Part shown: positions 31,359 to 41,946 of the stretch, one piece after another
Position numbering within the stretch: the first letter of the stretch is position 1
How the letters are laid out: each line of letters opens with the position of its first letter
From: Haematobia irritans
Taxonomy: Eukaryota > Arthropoda > Insecta > Diptera > Muscidae
Reading direction: 5' to 3'
DNA: 64,000 nucleotides
Assembly (NCBI RefSeq): GCF_050003625.1
Contig: NC_134398.1
Coordinates: 71,477,635-71,541,634 of the forward strand
Program-made: the position numbers and the translations under genes
The notes under the pieces: generated by a model
The model's database searches: none
Told to the model about the DNA's origin: nothing
What the model saw: only the letters and a program-made list of their open reading frames with translations

Positions 31359-32192
31359 CACGCAAAGAAAAAAAAAGTTTGGAAAATGTGTTCCGAAAAC
31401 GTTTTTCTTTTGTTAAGTCTTTTGAATACCTTTGAAAATTTTAAACTTTTATCACCAAAAAAATTTGTATGTTACAAAATTTTAATTTAATTTTCAATTA
31501 AAAAAATAATTTTTGAACCAACCACACAGTCCATTTCTTTTATATCAAGCACTGTTCTTTTCGGAATTTAAGTCTTTAATAAGACACATTTTACAGTTTC
31601 ATAGTAAAAATTTAATAGTGTAGTATGTAATGTTGAACACCTTTTCGGAATCTTCCTTGGTATGCAAGGCGGACGTACCTACCACTGCTCCACGGTACTC
31701 AATTAAATGTATGTTTCTTAGTTTAATCGGCTCGTGGGTGTCGCAAACTATGCTATAGAAATATAACTTATAACGATAATTGTCTATTGATGACAATAAC
31801 AGCTACGTAGCTCAGTGAATAGTGTGTTGCCTTACAAATTGCATGGTCCCGCGGTTCGATTCTCCATCCAGGCGCAAGGTAAAATTTAAAACAAAAAATA
31901 TAAAATCGAATAATTTCTTCTACATTGTTTGCATTACAGAGAAAGGTGCTAAGAACTAAAAAAACTCGTGGAAGTGAGAAAGATGTGAGGGAAAATGCAA
32001 TTAGCCAAAAAAGATTGTTTTTTGAGTTAGTCTTTATGAAATTGTTTTTACATCCTGGAAAAGAATAAACGTTTATCACAAAAAGTATATAGTTTTCTTC
32101 CAAATAAACTTCCTTACAGCGAAAAGCAAACGAGAAACGACCATGGTTTGTCTAAAATTTCGTTTAGGAGGAAAGAATTATTTTTTTGCGTG
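31359..32192 (-). mobile_element. E-family TA-type MITE with tRNA-like pair, minus copy
   Basis: It is the inverted, slightly shorter counterpart of 11592-12506, beginning CACGCAAAG and ending ttttttgcgtg before TA at 32193-32194. The two tRNA-like parts are at 31655-31707 (minus, truncated) and 31802-31869 (plus, with agctcagtgaatagtgtgtt and cgcggttcgattctccatcc). Confidence 0.72.
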
Positions 32193-32618
32193 TATGCAAA
32201 AATTGTTTCATATTATATAGTATACGTCATATTCTTATTATATTGACTAAATATATATATATAATATAAACCGATCAATAATTAAAGAGGCTTATGTAAG
32301 CATTTATCTGCCTATTTTATTTGAACAGAGACTCCATATCAGTGATGCCAGGAAGTTTTTTGAAAATTCCCTACGTGGCTCCTAAAAGTTCCCTTTTTTC
32401 CCTGCGTCCAACATTTTTTTTCCCTACACTAATAGAAAAAATTGCGTTTCACAATCGTGAACGGACGTTGTCAAAATGAAACGGAAACGTTCACAAAAAA
32501 TCAAAACGGAATGTTCACGATTTCGTCCACGGGCGTTCACGATTTCATGAACGGCATTCGTTTTTCTTTGGTCATGAAATGTCTTAAAATAATCGTTAGA
32601 CGTTGTTATGTCAACTCC

Positions 32619-32689
32619 GCCGTTGGTGCAATGTGCTAAGGCGACTGTTAACGTGTATCGTGCAGGCAACACAGGTTCGAGTCACGGTA
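32619..32689 (+). pseudogene. tRNA-like segment in the hAT-type element
   Basis: gccgttggtgcaatgtgcta at the start and caggttcgagtcacggtag at the end fit A- and B-box spacing. The stems pair poorly. It is of a different type from the modules in the E and F elements. Confidence 0.45.
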
Positions 32690-33349
32690 GGGGAAATCTT
32701 TTTTTAATTTTGTTTATAAATTCGTAACCATTACGTTTTCAGATCATGAACGCTGGTTGTTGTTTTGAAAACTTATGGTGTCATTTTTACGTTGTCAGAT
32801 TGTCCCCATCTGTTCTCAGTTTGACAACACATGTGTGTTGATTCACTTTCATGAACGGATCGTTTCAAAGAAAATAGCAAATATTTTATATTGAATTCAA
32901 TTCCTTTAAAATTAATAGTCAGGGATTATATCTTTAATAAAGGGACCAAATGTTCAATAATATGAATATTGACATTTTTATTCGGATTTCGAACATTGCA
33001 ACATCATTGCTCATTTTTAACACTACCAACATTTTTCTTGTGGACTTTAATGACCGCGTGTTTCTTCAGGTCAGAACTTTATGAACTTTCCACAAGCATT
33101 GGTATTTAAAATCGTCATTTTCGACCGCCTCTAACCAACCCTTTAATTCAACATTGAGCCAATTTGGTCAAAAAGGCTATTTTCTAAATTTTTTTGGAAT
33201 GGTTTTATTTTCTTCACTAGACGACATTTTTCTAAAACATTAAAAACTGTTGTGAATATATCAGTTGTAAAGTAGTTTTTGAAGATATTCCGGAATAAAC
33301 TACATTTACTACATTTACTATTTTTATGTTAAGTTAGGTTAGGTTAGGT

Positions 33350-33427
33350 TTCGAGCTTATTGGACAAGTTCTTTTCAGTAACTTAATAGTACTAATTGCC
33401 TTAATCTTCTAGTCCAATAAGCTCGAA
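33350..33427. repeat. Hairpin with 16-bp perfect arms
   Basis: ttcgagcttattggac at 33350-33365 is exactly complementary to 33412-33427, with a 46-base loop. It follows ggttaggttaggtt, which resembles the SINE tail at 28025. Confidence 0.75.
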
Positions 33428-33848
33428 TAAGTATTGTAATAATATGTAATCCTACATTTATATACACGAATACGCGTATGCACTGCAAGTGATCTTTGTG
33501 TTAGAAAATATTGAGAGGCACCAAGTTGACGAAGCCATCACCTGTTTATGAACCTTAATGGAAGCGTTTATTCCTGCAAATGAAATCTATTTACGCATTT
33601 GTAATTAAATACCAATGCAAAACCATTTTTTGAACTTTTCTAAATAAAATCATTACAATAACATCGTTAACGGTGAATCGCGTATTCCATTAGTTGAAGC
33701 TTTGACTACCATATATTTTGGATCTTCAAATATCTGGAATATTAAGGAAAAGTACTCTTCTTGTTGCAAAATGTAGTAAACTATGGAATTAGGAAAAAAT
33801 CCCTACAAAAAACGATTTTTCCCTACGCATGGCATCACTGCTCCATAT

Positions 33849-34425
33849 AGACTAACTTAAACTTTAAAAGATAATGCTAAGAAGTTTTAATATACCTTGC
33901 CATCGGAAGCTGCTACATAAGATTCGGCCGTGTCGAACTTTCAGCCGTATATATTTGTTCTTTAATTAAACCTTAACTAAACTGACAATAATTTTATTTT
34001 CACTTCATTAAAAAACATTACATTATTTTCAGCGGTGAAATCAAGTTACTAAAAATTTTCATACAGATCTTTGCATACTTTCAGGCTGTAAATACATTCG
34101 ATTGATTATTATTATTATCGCTTATTTGTTAAAACTTGAACTTTAAAGAGCTTCGGGATCAAAAATATTATAAAAAGGAATTGATTAAATAGTTACACAA
34201 TATGTTATGACAAAAATCTGACATTATAACGTGCGTTTGTAGGGGCATTGCTTGAAAATAGTGACCAATTTTTTGGGTCGAAAATCTTTGTAGTTAGTAC
34301 CCTACATTCTGTCATTATTTATATTCATAATTTATTATGGTTATAAATATTATAAATAAATAAAGTGACCAATTTTCATAAAACTTGCAACACTGTCGTA
34401 TCAAAGTTAAACTAATAGAAAAATT
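33849..34425. other. Gene-free A+T-rich stretch
   Basis: Around 33880-33960 is a fragment of a dispersed repeat (cttgccatcggaagctgc, gattcggccgtgtcgaac). The rest shows no recognisable feature. Confidence 0.45.
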
Positions 34426-34622
34426 TTCGTTGTATTAAAGGTGAGCCATTAAAGAAATTCCTTAATACAACGAAATTTTTCGTTATTATGACGAATTTTC
34501 TGTTAATCAACGTAACGTTTCGTAATATTAACGAATATATTCATTGTATTAACGAAAATGTTTCGTTATATCAATGAAAAATGTTCGTTGGCTCAATTTT
34601 AATGAAATTTTCTTTGTGTGTA
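34426..34622. repeat. cgttgtattaacgaa-type palindromic repeat
   Basis: The words acgaa/ttcgt occur about ten times within 200 bases on both strands, in phrases such as cgttgtatta and taatacaacg. It is bounded by gaaaaattttcg and gaaattttctttgtgtgta. It is probably a short MITE, but the ends are not settled. Confidence 0.5.
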
Positions 34623-35755
34623 GTACTACATTCAGATCATAAGTTTGAGGGTTGGAACCGTTTGTTTGAATATTTGTGATCTGGAACCGTTTGTTTGAAA
34701 GCTCCTTTTTACTAGGTGGTTACAGTAAAAAAGATAACATCACTTGAAGAAGACAACATCATTGTTCTCAATTCTTGAAGTGTTTGGTAATATGAAGTTT
34801 GTCTAAAATTTATTCAATATTGATATATTGCATTGTGCATTTTTTCAACCTTTTTGTAAATTTCGCATTATTTGCAAATAATACTACCCCTAATGAAAAT
34901 ATTTGGAAAAAGGAAATAATCAGCTGATTCTCCAAGGCCACAGTTGCCCACAGTTGTATCGCAATAATGACCAAAAATTATTTAGTGAGCCCTTATATCA
35001 TTCATCGAAATTGTTTCATGTTTTAATGGAAAGTAGTGGTAACATAATTCTGGAAAACTATTTTCAATATGGATTACACACATGATTTATTCCATTCTTT
35101 TTAATTTTCTTTTACTTAGCTAGTATAAATTATGCGGTCATTGATTGCCTTTTCTGTAACAGTGCATTGCGAGCACATGATTAGCATGAAAATTCAATAA
35201 GAATGGGAATGTTAATTAACACTCGTTGCATTGGTCAACATAATCGTGCAATCTTCGCACAGATTTTAGAAAACAAACTGATTACAACACGCGTTAATAA
35301 CACCATTTATGAAGCATACATTTTGCATGAACAATAGAGTGGCTACTTTTTATTCAATGGTGGCAATAAAAAAGTAAATTGAGTATTTAATATCATCAAT
35401 CATAGATTTCTTTAAATTTTGGATTTTTCAGTAAAATAAAACGCTCAGGAAGTGGCTGTTATGCCGAAATAGTGCAAACTCCGATCATCCACACTGAAAA
35501 CAAAAAAAAAAAAAATGTGATTCGACTTAAAATTGGCATGAAAGAAAATGGGAAAATTTTGAGGCTCTACTAGGTGGCCTTGGAGTCTACTGCCAGTACA
35601 CTAAACGAAAGTGAACTTGATTTTAATAATTTTTTGCACACCTTAGTTAAATAAACTACAAAGTTGATAAAATTATACATAAAATTAATTAAAATTCGAA
35701 TTTCCGACAAAATAGTTCAGAAAGTACGAAGAAGATACAAAGTACGAAATTTTCC
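34623..35755. other. Mostly unique stretch, no gene supported
   Basis: There is a tandem pair of tggaaccgtttgtttgaa at about 34655 and 34682. A 60-codon plus frame at 34903-35085 has no recognisable domain. Nothing else is seen. Confidence 0.5.
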
Positions 35756-35940
35756 TTAACCCTTATTCTACGTGGGGTATTAGGTCGGATTATAATTAAA
35801 AGTTCTTACTACTCAGCATGAATTCAGCATATGTCACCAATTCATGCACTGAGTGATAAAAATTTTTAATTATATTCGAACAGTAAGAAATGCGGTGATG
35901 AAAAATACGACATGGGTCATCAAATGACCCCAACGTAGTA

Positions 35941-36874
35941 AAGGGTGATTCTTTTGAGGTTAGGATTTTCATGCATTAGTATTTGACAGATCACGTGGGA
36001 TTTCAGACATGGTGTCAAAGAGAAAGATGCTCAGTATGCTTTGACATTTCATCATGAATAGACTTACTAACGAGCCACAACGTCGAATTTTCAGTGAATG
36101 GGCCCTAGAAAAGTTGGCAGAAAATCCGCTTTTTTATCGACAAATTTTGTTCAGCGATGAGGCTCATTTCTGGTTGAATGGCTACGTAAATAAGCAAAAT
36201 TGCCGCATTTGGAGTGAAGAGCAACCAGAAGCCGTTCAAGAACTGCCCATGCAACCCGAAAAATGCACTGTTTGGTGTGGTTTGTACGCTGGTGGAATCA
36301 TTGGACCGTATTTTTTCAAAGATGCTGTTGGACGCAACGTTACGGTGAATGGCGATCGCTATCGTTCGATGCTAACAAACTTTTTGTTGCCAAAAATGGA
36401 AGAACTGAACTTGGTTGACATGTGGTTTCAACAAGATGGCGCTACATGCCACACAGCTCGCGATTCTATGGCCATTTTGAGGGAAAACTTCGGAGAACAA
36501 TTCATCTCAAGAAATGGACCGGTAAGTTGGCCACCAAGATCATGCGATTTGACGCCTTTAGACTATTTTTTGTGGGGCTACGTCAAGTCTAAAGTCTACA
36601 GAAATAAGCCAGCAACTATTCCAGCTTTGGAAGACAACATTTCCGAAGAAATTCGGGCTATTCCGGCCGAAATGCTCGAAAAAGTTGCCCAAAATTGGAC
36701 TTTCCGAATGGACCACCTAAGACGCAGCCGCGGTAAACATTTAAATGAAATTATCTTCAAAAAGTAAATGTCATGGACCAATCTAACGTTTCAAATAAAG
36801 AACCGATGAGATTTTGCAAATTTTATGCGTTTTTTTAAAAAAAAAAGTTATCAAGCTCTTAACAAATCACCCTT
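35941..36874 (+). mobile_element. Internally deleted DD41D mariner-like element, copy 2
   Basis: It has the same 934-bp length, ends and deletion as the copy at 1681. It is inserted at a TA (35939-35940, 36875-36876) inside the right arm of the piggyBac-type MITE. The tandem partial copy at 36912-36922 shows the intact sequence acgtagtataaggg, confirming the site. Confidence 0.9.
36054..36767 (+). CDS. N-terminally deleted DD41D transposase, copy 2
   Basis: The 237-residue open frame carries the full D35/D128/D170 triad. It differs from the first copy in only a couple of residues (MQPEK for MHPEK, RGKHL for RGQHL). It lacks the predicted DNA-binding N-terminal region. Intact frames in two dispersed copies are best explained by recent spread; selection cannot be inferred. 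Confidence 0.85.
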   Translation: MNRLTNEPQRRIFSEWALEKLAENPLFYRQILFSDEAHFWLNGYVNKQNCRIWSEEQPEAVQELPMQPEKCTVWCGLYAGGIIGPYFFKDAVGRNVTVNGDRYRSMLTNFLLPKMEELNLVDMWFQQDGATCHTARDSMAILRENFGEQFISRNGPVSWPPRSCDLTPLDYFLWGYVKSKVYRNKPATIPALEDNISEEIRAIPAEMLEKVAQNWTFRMDHLRRSRGKHLNEIIFKK

Positions 36875-36926
36875 TATAAGGGTTAAAGAGTGGAAAAATT
36901 GACCCCAACGTAGTATAAGGGTTAAA

Positions 36927-38518
36927 GAGTGGAAAAATTAATTATGTCAAATAATTTTTTTTAGAATTTTTCGCAAAAAAAAAAAATGTGATATCGGTGT
37001 TTGAAATACAGTTTAGTTGAAATTCCATTAAGTTTTTTAAAATTAACTAAATTTTTCCTTCGTGGTTGGTTCACTATTTTTTGTGTGTAGGGGTTTGCTT
37101 GTAGTTCACGGAATTTTATGATATTTTCGCTCTGGTTGTTTTCAAAATATTTTCTATAAAATATTACTATCAACAATACTTAAAATGATTTTTAGTACCA
37201 TTGGGTTAATTTAGTCCTAGTAGAGAGAAATATATAAAGTATATACGGCCAAAAATTTGGCCAGGCCGAATCTTTAATACCTACCCAGCAAAAAAAGCGT
37301 CGCCAAAAAATCAGTGAAAATGTCCTTTTTGGATCCGGAAGTGGTGCAAAATTGACGCAGAAGCGATGCATTTAACATGGGCTTGTCATAGGAGGGATGT
37401 CCACAATTTCAACAGCCGTTGCGCTGAATTTGAATCACTTCTTAAGGTGTGAAGCGAATCCAATGTCTTGGATGTGAATTAAGAAATTTTGTGATATTTT
37501 GACGAATAATTTTTAAAATTTGTTATGATTTGTAATGCATTATAACGCTTGTTAGGAACGTTTGACATCAAATATTTTCAAAAATTCGCAATTTTCTAAA
37601 AAGGATTTAGCATTTTATTCGACAAAATATAAAAAAGCGAGTTATAAAAAAATTAACTCAAATGTACTTCCTGTGCAGTTAAAATAAAGAACATCTTTGG
37701 GAGGACATTTTTGGAAGCTTGCCAAAGATATAAAATTACGACTTTTGCTGCGGATAAAAATTATTCAAATTCGGGTTATATCGACCCTGTACAAAATTGT
37801 AAGTACTTAGGGACATTGTAATGGACATTCGAGGCTATAAAATTATTGAAAAAAATTTAATGGAACATATCCCTATCCAAAAGCAATCGATTCAAATGGT
37901 ACGGTTTCCGAAGATAAATTTAGAATTTGTAGCATAAGATTTCATATTTTAGAATTATTTGTCTTATACCCTGTTTCTCTATGTCGAAAGAAACCCCAGT
38001 CGACTGAAAAGCAGTCACTCGAATTCGAATCAATTTGGGTTTCTCTATTTTTGAAAGTTCATATCGTTTGTATGAGAGTACATTGATTATCAAAAATGAG
38101 TATTTTGGCCTGAGAATTGATTCAAATTCAAAGAGTATAATGAAATAAATAGGGTCGAAATCGCTCACTTACGATATGCCCAAGGCAGATTTAGTAAGGT
38201 AGTTTTAGTATTACAAAAACAAAAATGTCAGTCGCCATATTGAAACTTTGATTGTCAGTTAAATTGAATTAAATTTAAATTGAAATAAAAGTTGGAAATT
38301 TAAAATAGAGAAAATCTGGAAATGATCGATGTATGCTTCGAAATGTGATACGGTCTAAAAGAATAATTGAAGTAATTCTTACCATCAATTATGAGGATAA
38401 TTTATTTCGATACTTTTCTGTCATAAATTTAAAGCAAATTGAAAATTCAAAATTTTTGGTATAAAATAATTTTATTTTGAATTTTTATTTTTATTTGTCA
38501 CAATTGTCTATTAAACAT
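36927..38518. other. Gene-free stretch with repeat fragments
   Basis: At 37230-37290 there is a fragment of a dispersed repeat end (tatacggccaaaaatttggc, ggccgaatctttaatacc). At 37310-37740 sequence related to 13010-13600 recurs (gatccggaagtggtgcaaaa, aacagccgttgcgctg). At 37970-38050 is an arm related to 10685 (ccctgtttctctatgtcgaa, cagtcgactgaaaagcagtc). No gene is seen. Confidence 0.5.
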
Positions 38519-38679
38519 TGGCGTAGCTAGCAACATTTTCGTAGGGGGTAAAAGCTACGATGTGTGCTCATTGTGAAGATACCTCAAAAAGAGAAAAAAT
38601 AAATTCTTATAGATAGGAAGAAACCATAATATTTAATTCAATGATATATAATCATGATTTGAAGAAATACTGAATGGTA

Positions 38680-39460
38680 AAGGGTGATTCTTTTGAGGTT
38701 AGGATTTTCATGCATTAGTATTTGACAGATCACGTGGGATTTCAGACATGGTGTCAAAGAGAAAGATGCTCAGTATGCTTTGACATTTCATCATGAATAG
38801 ACTTACTAACGAGCCACAACGTCGAATTTTCAGTGAATGGGCCCTAGAAAAGTTGGCAGAAAATCCGCTTTTTTATCGACAAATTTTGTTCAGCGATGAG
38901 GCTCATTTCTGGTTGAATGGCTACGTAAATAAGCAAAATTGCCGCATTTGGAGTGAAGAGCAACCAGAAGCCGTTCAAGAACTGCCCATGCATCCCGAAA
39001 AATGCACTGTTTGGTGTGGTTTGTACGCTGGTGGAATCATTGGACCGTATTTTTTCAAAGATGCTGTTGGACGCAACGTTACGGTGAATGGCGATCGCTA
39101 TCGTTCGATGCTAACAAACTTTTTGTTGCCAAAAATGGAAGAACTGAATTTGGTTGACATGTGGTTTCAACAAGATGGCGCTACATGCCACACAGCTCGC
39201 GATTCTATGGCCATTTTGAGGGAAAACTTCGGAGAACAATTCATCTCAAGAAATGGACCGGTAAGTTGGCCACCAAGATCATGCGATTTGACGCCTTTAG
39301 ACTATTTTTTGTGGGGCTACGTTAAGTCTAAAGTCTACAGAAATAAGCCAGCAACTATTCCAGCTTTGGAAGACAACATTTCCGAAGAAATTCGGGCTAT
39401 TCCGGCCGAAATGCTCGAAAAAGTTGCCCAAAATTGGACTTTCCGAATGGACCACCTAAG
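38680..39460 (+). mobile_element. Internally deleted DD41D element, copy 3, 3' truncated
   Basis: It starts AAGGGTGATT after TA (38678-38679) and carries the same 372-bp internal deletion. Similarity ends at gaccacctaag, where the next bases gggaccacctaggggg belong to the host repeat. The shared word accacct suggests the 3' end was lost by a deletion at short homology. No right terminal repeat remains. Confidence 0.88.
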
Positions 39461-39482
39461 GGGACCACCTAGGGGGAGATGA
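38793..39482 (+). CDS. DD41D transposase catalytic domain, copy 3, altered C-terminus
   Basis: The 229-codon frame equals the other deleted copies up to MDHLR. It then runs into host repeat sequence (GPPRGR) and stops. The catalytic triad is intact. The last dozen residues of the normal protein (through the KK end) are missing. Confidence 0.8.
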   Translation: MNRLTNEPQRRIFSEWALEKLAENPLFYRQILFSDEAHFWLNGYVNKQNCRIWSEEQPEAVQELPMHPEKCTVWCGLYAGGIIGPYFFKDAVGRNVTVNGDRYRSMLTNFLLPKMEELNLVDMWFQQDGATCHTARDSMAILRENFGEQFISRNGPVSWPPRSCDLTPLDYFLWGYVKSKVYRNKPATIPALEDNISEEIRAIPAEMLEKVAQNWTFRMDHLRGPPRGR

Positions 39483-39512
39483 AAAACCCATAAAACCCCT
39501 TTAGCTACGCCT

Positions 39513-40179
39513 ATGCCATTAAGCAGATACCGACAATCAAAGTTCTGCTCAAATGAAAAAAATGTAATCATCTGATAGCTTGAAACTACCTTCCTAAATA
39601 TACCTTGCGATATGCCCAAATGCCATAGATTAGGGTCAAACATGCAACATGTTTTATTTACGTTTGATAACTTGGAAATAACATAAGGCGTGTTCTGCAA
39701 TGTTAGCTAGATTTTCATTACGTTGTAGTTAATTTCTTCGTTAAAAATCAAAAAGAAAAATGCAAAAAAGGACCAACAAATACTTTTGTCTGCTAAATTT
39801 ATCAAGTCTATGTCCCAAAAAATTTATTTGACAAGTTTACTTCTTATAGAAAAATAATTAAAGATCGTTAAAGAATAAAATTACTGTTTTTTTATGACAA
39901 CATAACTTTTACATATTTAAGCAAACATTTTTAAGGACAACTGAATAGGTACATACATGAAATTTCGACTGGAGATGACTACTAGGTCTAACGTAAAATA
40001 CTCCAGGAAACTTTCACTTTCTCAGTAGATTTTCGCGTGAAGTTGTATTTTAAAAATAAAAAAAATATAAGAATTCACTTTTTATTATAAATTAAAAAAA
40101 AAATGATTACAAAAAGAATAATTTGATTTTTAAAAATCGAATCGCAAGTCACCGAATCAAAACCATGTGAAAAGCCCTA
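39513..40179. other. Gene-free stretch
   Basis: This is A+T-rich sequence without recognisable coding or repeat structure beyond homopolymer runs. Confidence 0.45.
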
Positions 40180-41052
40180 CACGCTCACAAAAAATCGCTT
40201 CTGTAACATATACTCCCAAACATATTTTGCTTCAAGCATATACATTTTTGGGTATTGCCCAAACATTTATATGTTTGATCTCTTCCAATATATAATATGT
40301 TTGAAAGCATATTGGTCTAAACAATATATGTTTGGGTAGTCTAAGTTCCAAACATTTTGTATTTTTGCATCCAAATTCAATAATGTTGTCTTCCAAAAAA
40401 CAATATGTTATTATGTGAACATATAATATGTTTGGAAGCATTTTGCACCCAAAAATATTATATGCTTAAAAAAAATTCTCCCAAACAATATTGTGCTCAA
40501 AATTTTATTTATTTATTTATATATTTACAATCATAATGAATTATGAAAATAAACAGGTAATATAGGTGCTAACAACATAGGTTTTCGACCTGAATGCTCA
40601 AAATTTTGTTTCTGCCTAATTGTATATTCCCCCACATCTTTCTCACTTTCACGAGATTTTTTAGTTCTTAGCACCTTTTTCTGTAATACAAACATTGTAG
40701 AAGAAATTATTCAATTGTATGATTTTTTTTATTTTAATTTTACCTTTTGCCGGACGGGGATTCGAACAGCGGACCACCCAGTTTGTAAGGATCAAAGAAG
40801 TAGCTGATCAATTGCCCAAGGAAAAATAAAATGTTAATTTTGTAATAACAAGCAACAACCACCAACTTAATTCAATATCGCTCCCTGTTAAATAGCGCTC
40901 CAAGCTACTAAACACATATATGTTTATAGGCTATTTCTAAATTAATATATGTTTGCATCCAAGCATATTATATTTACAAACATTTTATGTCCCAAACATA
41001 ATATGTTCTAACATATTAACATATATGTCCCAAACATGTTATGCTAGTTTAA
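40180..41052 (+). mobile_element. 'G' TA-type element with tRNA-like segment, 3' truncated
   Basis: It begins CACGCTCACAAAAAATCGCTT after TA (40178-40179). It is collinear, inverted, with 49346-51630 once the DD41D insertion there is removed. At about 40455 it holds the uninterrupted sequence atattatatgctt, which is the empty site for that insertion. Similarity stops at about 41052 (atgctagttt), so the far end is missing. Confidence 0.75.
40747..40813 (-). pseudogene. tRNA-like segment in the G element
   Basis: On the minus strand it has gtccgctgttcgaatccccg near its end, a B-box with a T-arm, and a weak A-box side around agctacttctttgatcc. The same segment is at 49693-49755 on the plus strand in the other G copy. 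Confidence 0.45.
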
Positions 41053-41067
41053 ATAAAAAAATTTAAC

Positions 41068-41250
41068 AACACAGAAAAAAATTCACGAAAATTTTTCAAA
41101 GTCTTAATTGAGTTTTAAAAATATTCAATTAAAAATTTAATTGATTCAACAAATTTTTTAATTGAAACAAAAATCAATCACAAAAATTAATAATCAATTA
41201 ATTAATTATTAATTAATTATCAATTAATTTTTTAATTGACAGTCACCTAA
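41068..41250. mobile_element. D-family MITE, partial
   Basis: It has acacagaaaaaaattcacga and aattgattcaacaaattttt, then several attaattaatt motifs. The right half is shortened compared with 42012-42393. Confidence 0.55.
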
Positions 41251-41254
41251 TATT

Positions 41255-41945
41255 GTCCATATTTGGGAGGTGTGCAGTATGAGAGATTAATTTTAATGTT
41301 TTAATTTAATCACGAAAATTGTTCACTTTTGGGGGTGTTTTCCAAATTTGAGAGGTTTCGTTGTATTGTAGCTCCTTTTGGGTTTTAAGTTTTCAGCAAA
41401 TCGGACAAAAATTGGGGCTTCTATACCTTCAAGAAGTCAGATCGCGCTATATCAAAACATGGACCGATATATACAACATTCAGCATAGCTCTTATCCAAC
41501 CAAAAATGCCTCTAGATTTCAAATATCAAGCCAATCGGATATAAATTTCGGCTTCCGTGTCTTGCCGGCACGCAAGTCACATCGGGGATCTGTCTATATG
41601 GGAGCTATATGGACAAAAATTTGAAACAGCCAAAAATAACTTTAGATTTCCAATTTAATGTAAATCTGCTAAAAATTGTGGTTTCATGCCGTTAGGAAAT
41701 GTAATTGGGATATCGGGATTTATGGAGGCTATATCCGATATATACCAAATTTAACAAAGGTCTTTATGGATCTAAAATACCTTTAGATTTCCAATTTTAT
41801 GAAAAATTAATGAAAATTGCGGTTTCATACCTCCAAGAAGACAAATCGGAAGGGCGGTCTATATCGGCCCATCCTATAGTGGGGGGCATGGTTGCAAACT
41901 TTTTGCAATTTGAACAAGTTTTTGTATTAAATATGATTCAATTAT
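41255..41945. repeat. Dispersed repeat with tatatgggagctatat phrases
   Basis: Four or more spaced phrases such as tttagatttccaattt, aatcggatataaattt, and tctatatgggagctatat give a loose periodicity. The frames at 41361-41624 and 41705-41977 follow this repeat and are not genes. Confidence 0.5.
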
Positions 41946-41946
41946 T

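Larger units (their letters stand above)
32340..33840. mobile_element. Non-autonomous hAT-type element with perfect 8-bp TSD
   Basis: The 1501-bp element starts CAGTGATGCCAGGAAG and ends ctacgcatggcatcactg. CTCCATAT is duplicated exactly at 32332-32339 and 33841-33848. Inside are a cluster of gaacg/cgttc motifs (32450-32560), a tRNA-like segment and a hairpin. No transposase frame is recognisable. Confidence 0.9.
35760..36882. mobile_element. piggyBac-type MITE with TTAA target, split by a DD41D element
   Basis: TTAA at 35756-35759 is followed by CCCTTATTCTACGTGGGGT. The right arm accccaacgtagta is cut at 35940, and taaggg then TTAA (36883-36886) follow the inserted element. Without the insertion the MITE would be about 190 bp. 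Downstream, 36887-36926 repeats the right arm and flank once more (gaccccaacgtagtataagggttaaagag). Confidence 0.8.
38519..39512. mobile_element. G-tract/C-tract-ended element split by a DD41D element
   Basis: The left end ggcgtagctagcaacatttt with tcgtaggggg and the right end acctagggggagatg..cctttagctacgcc are inverted relatives and match the ends at 10434 and 13770. The DD41D copy at 38680-39460 fills most of it. The right junction of that copy is abnormal. Confidence 0.55.
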
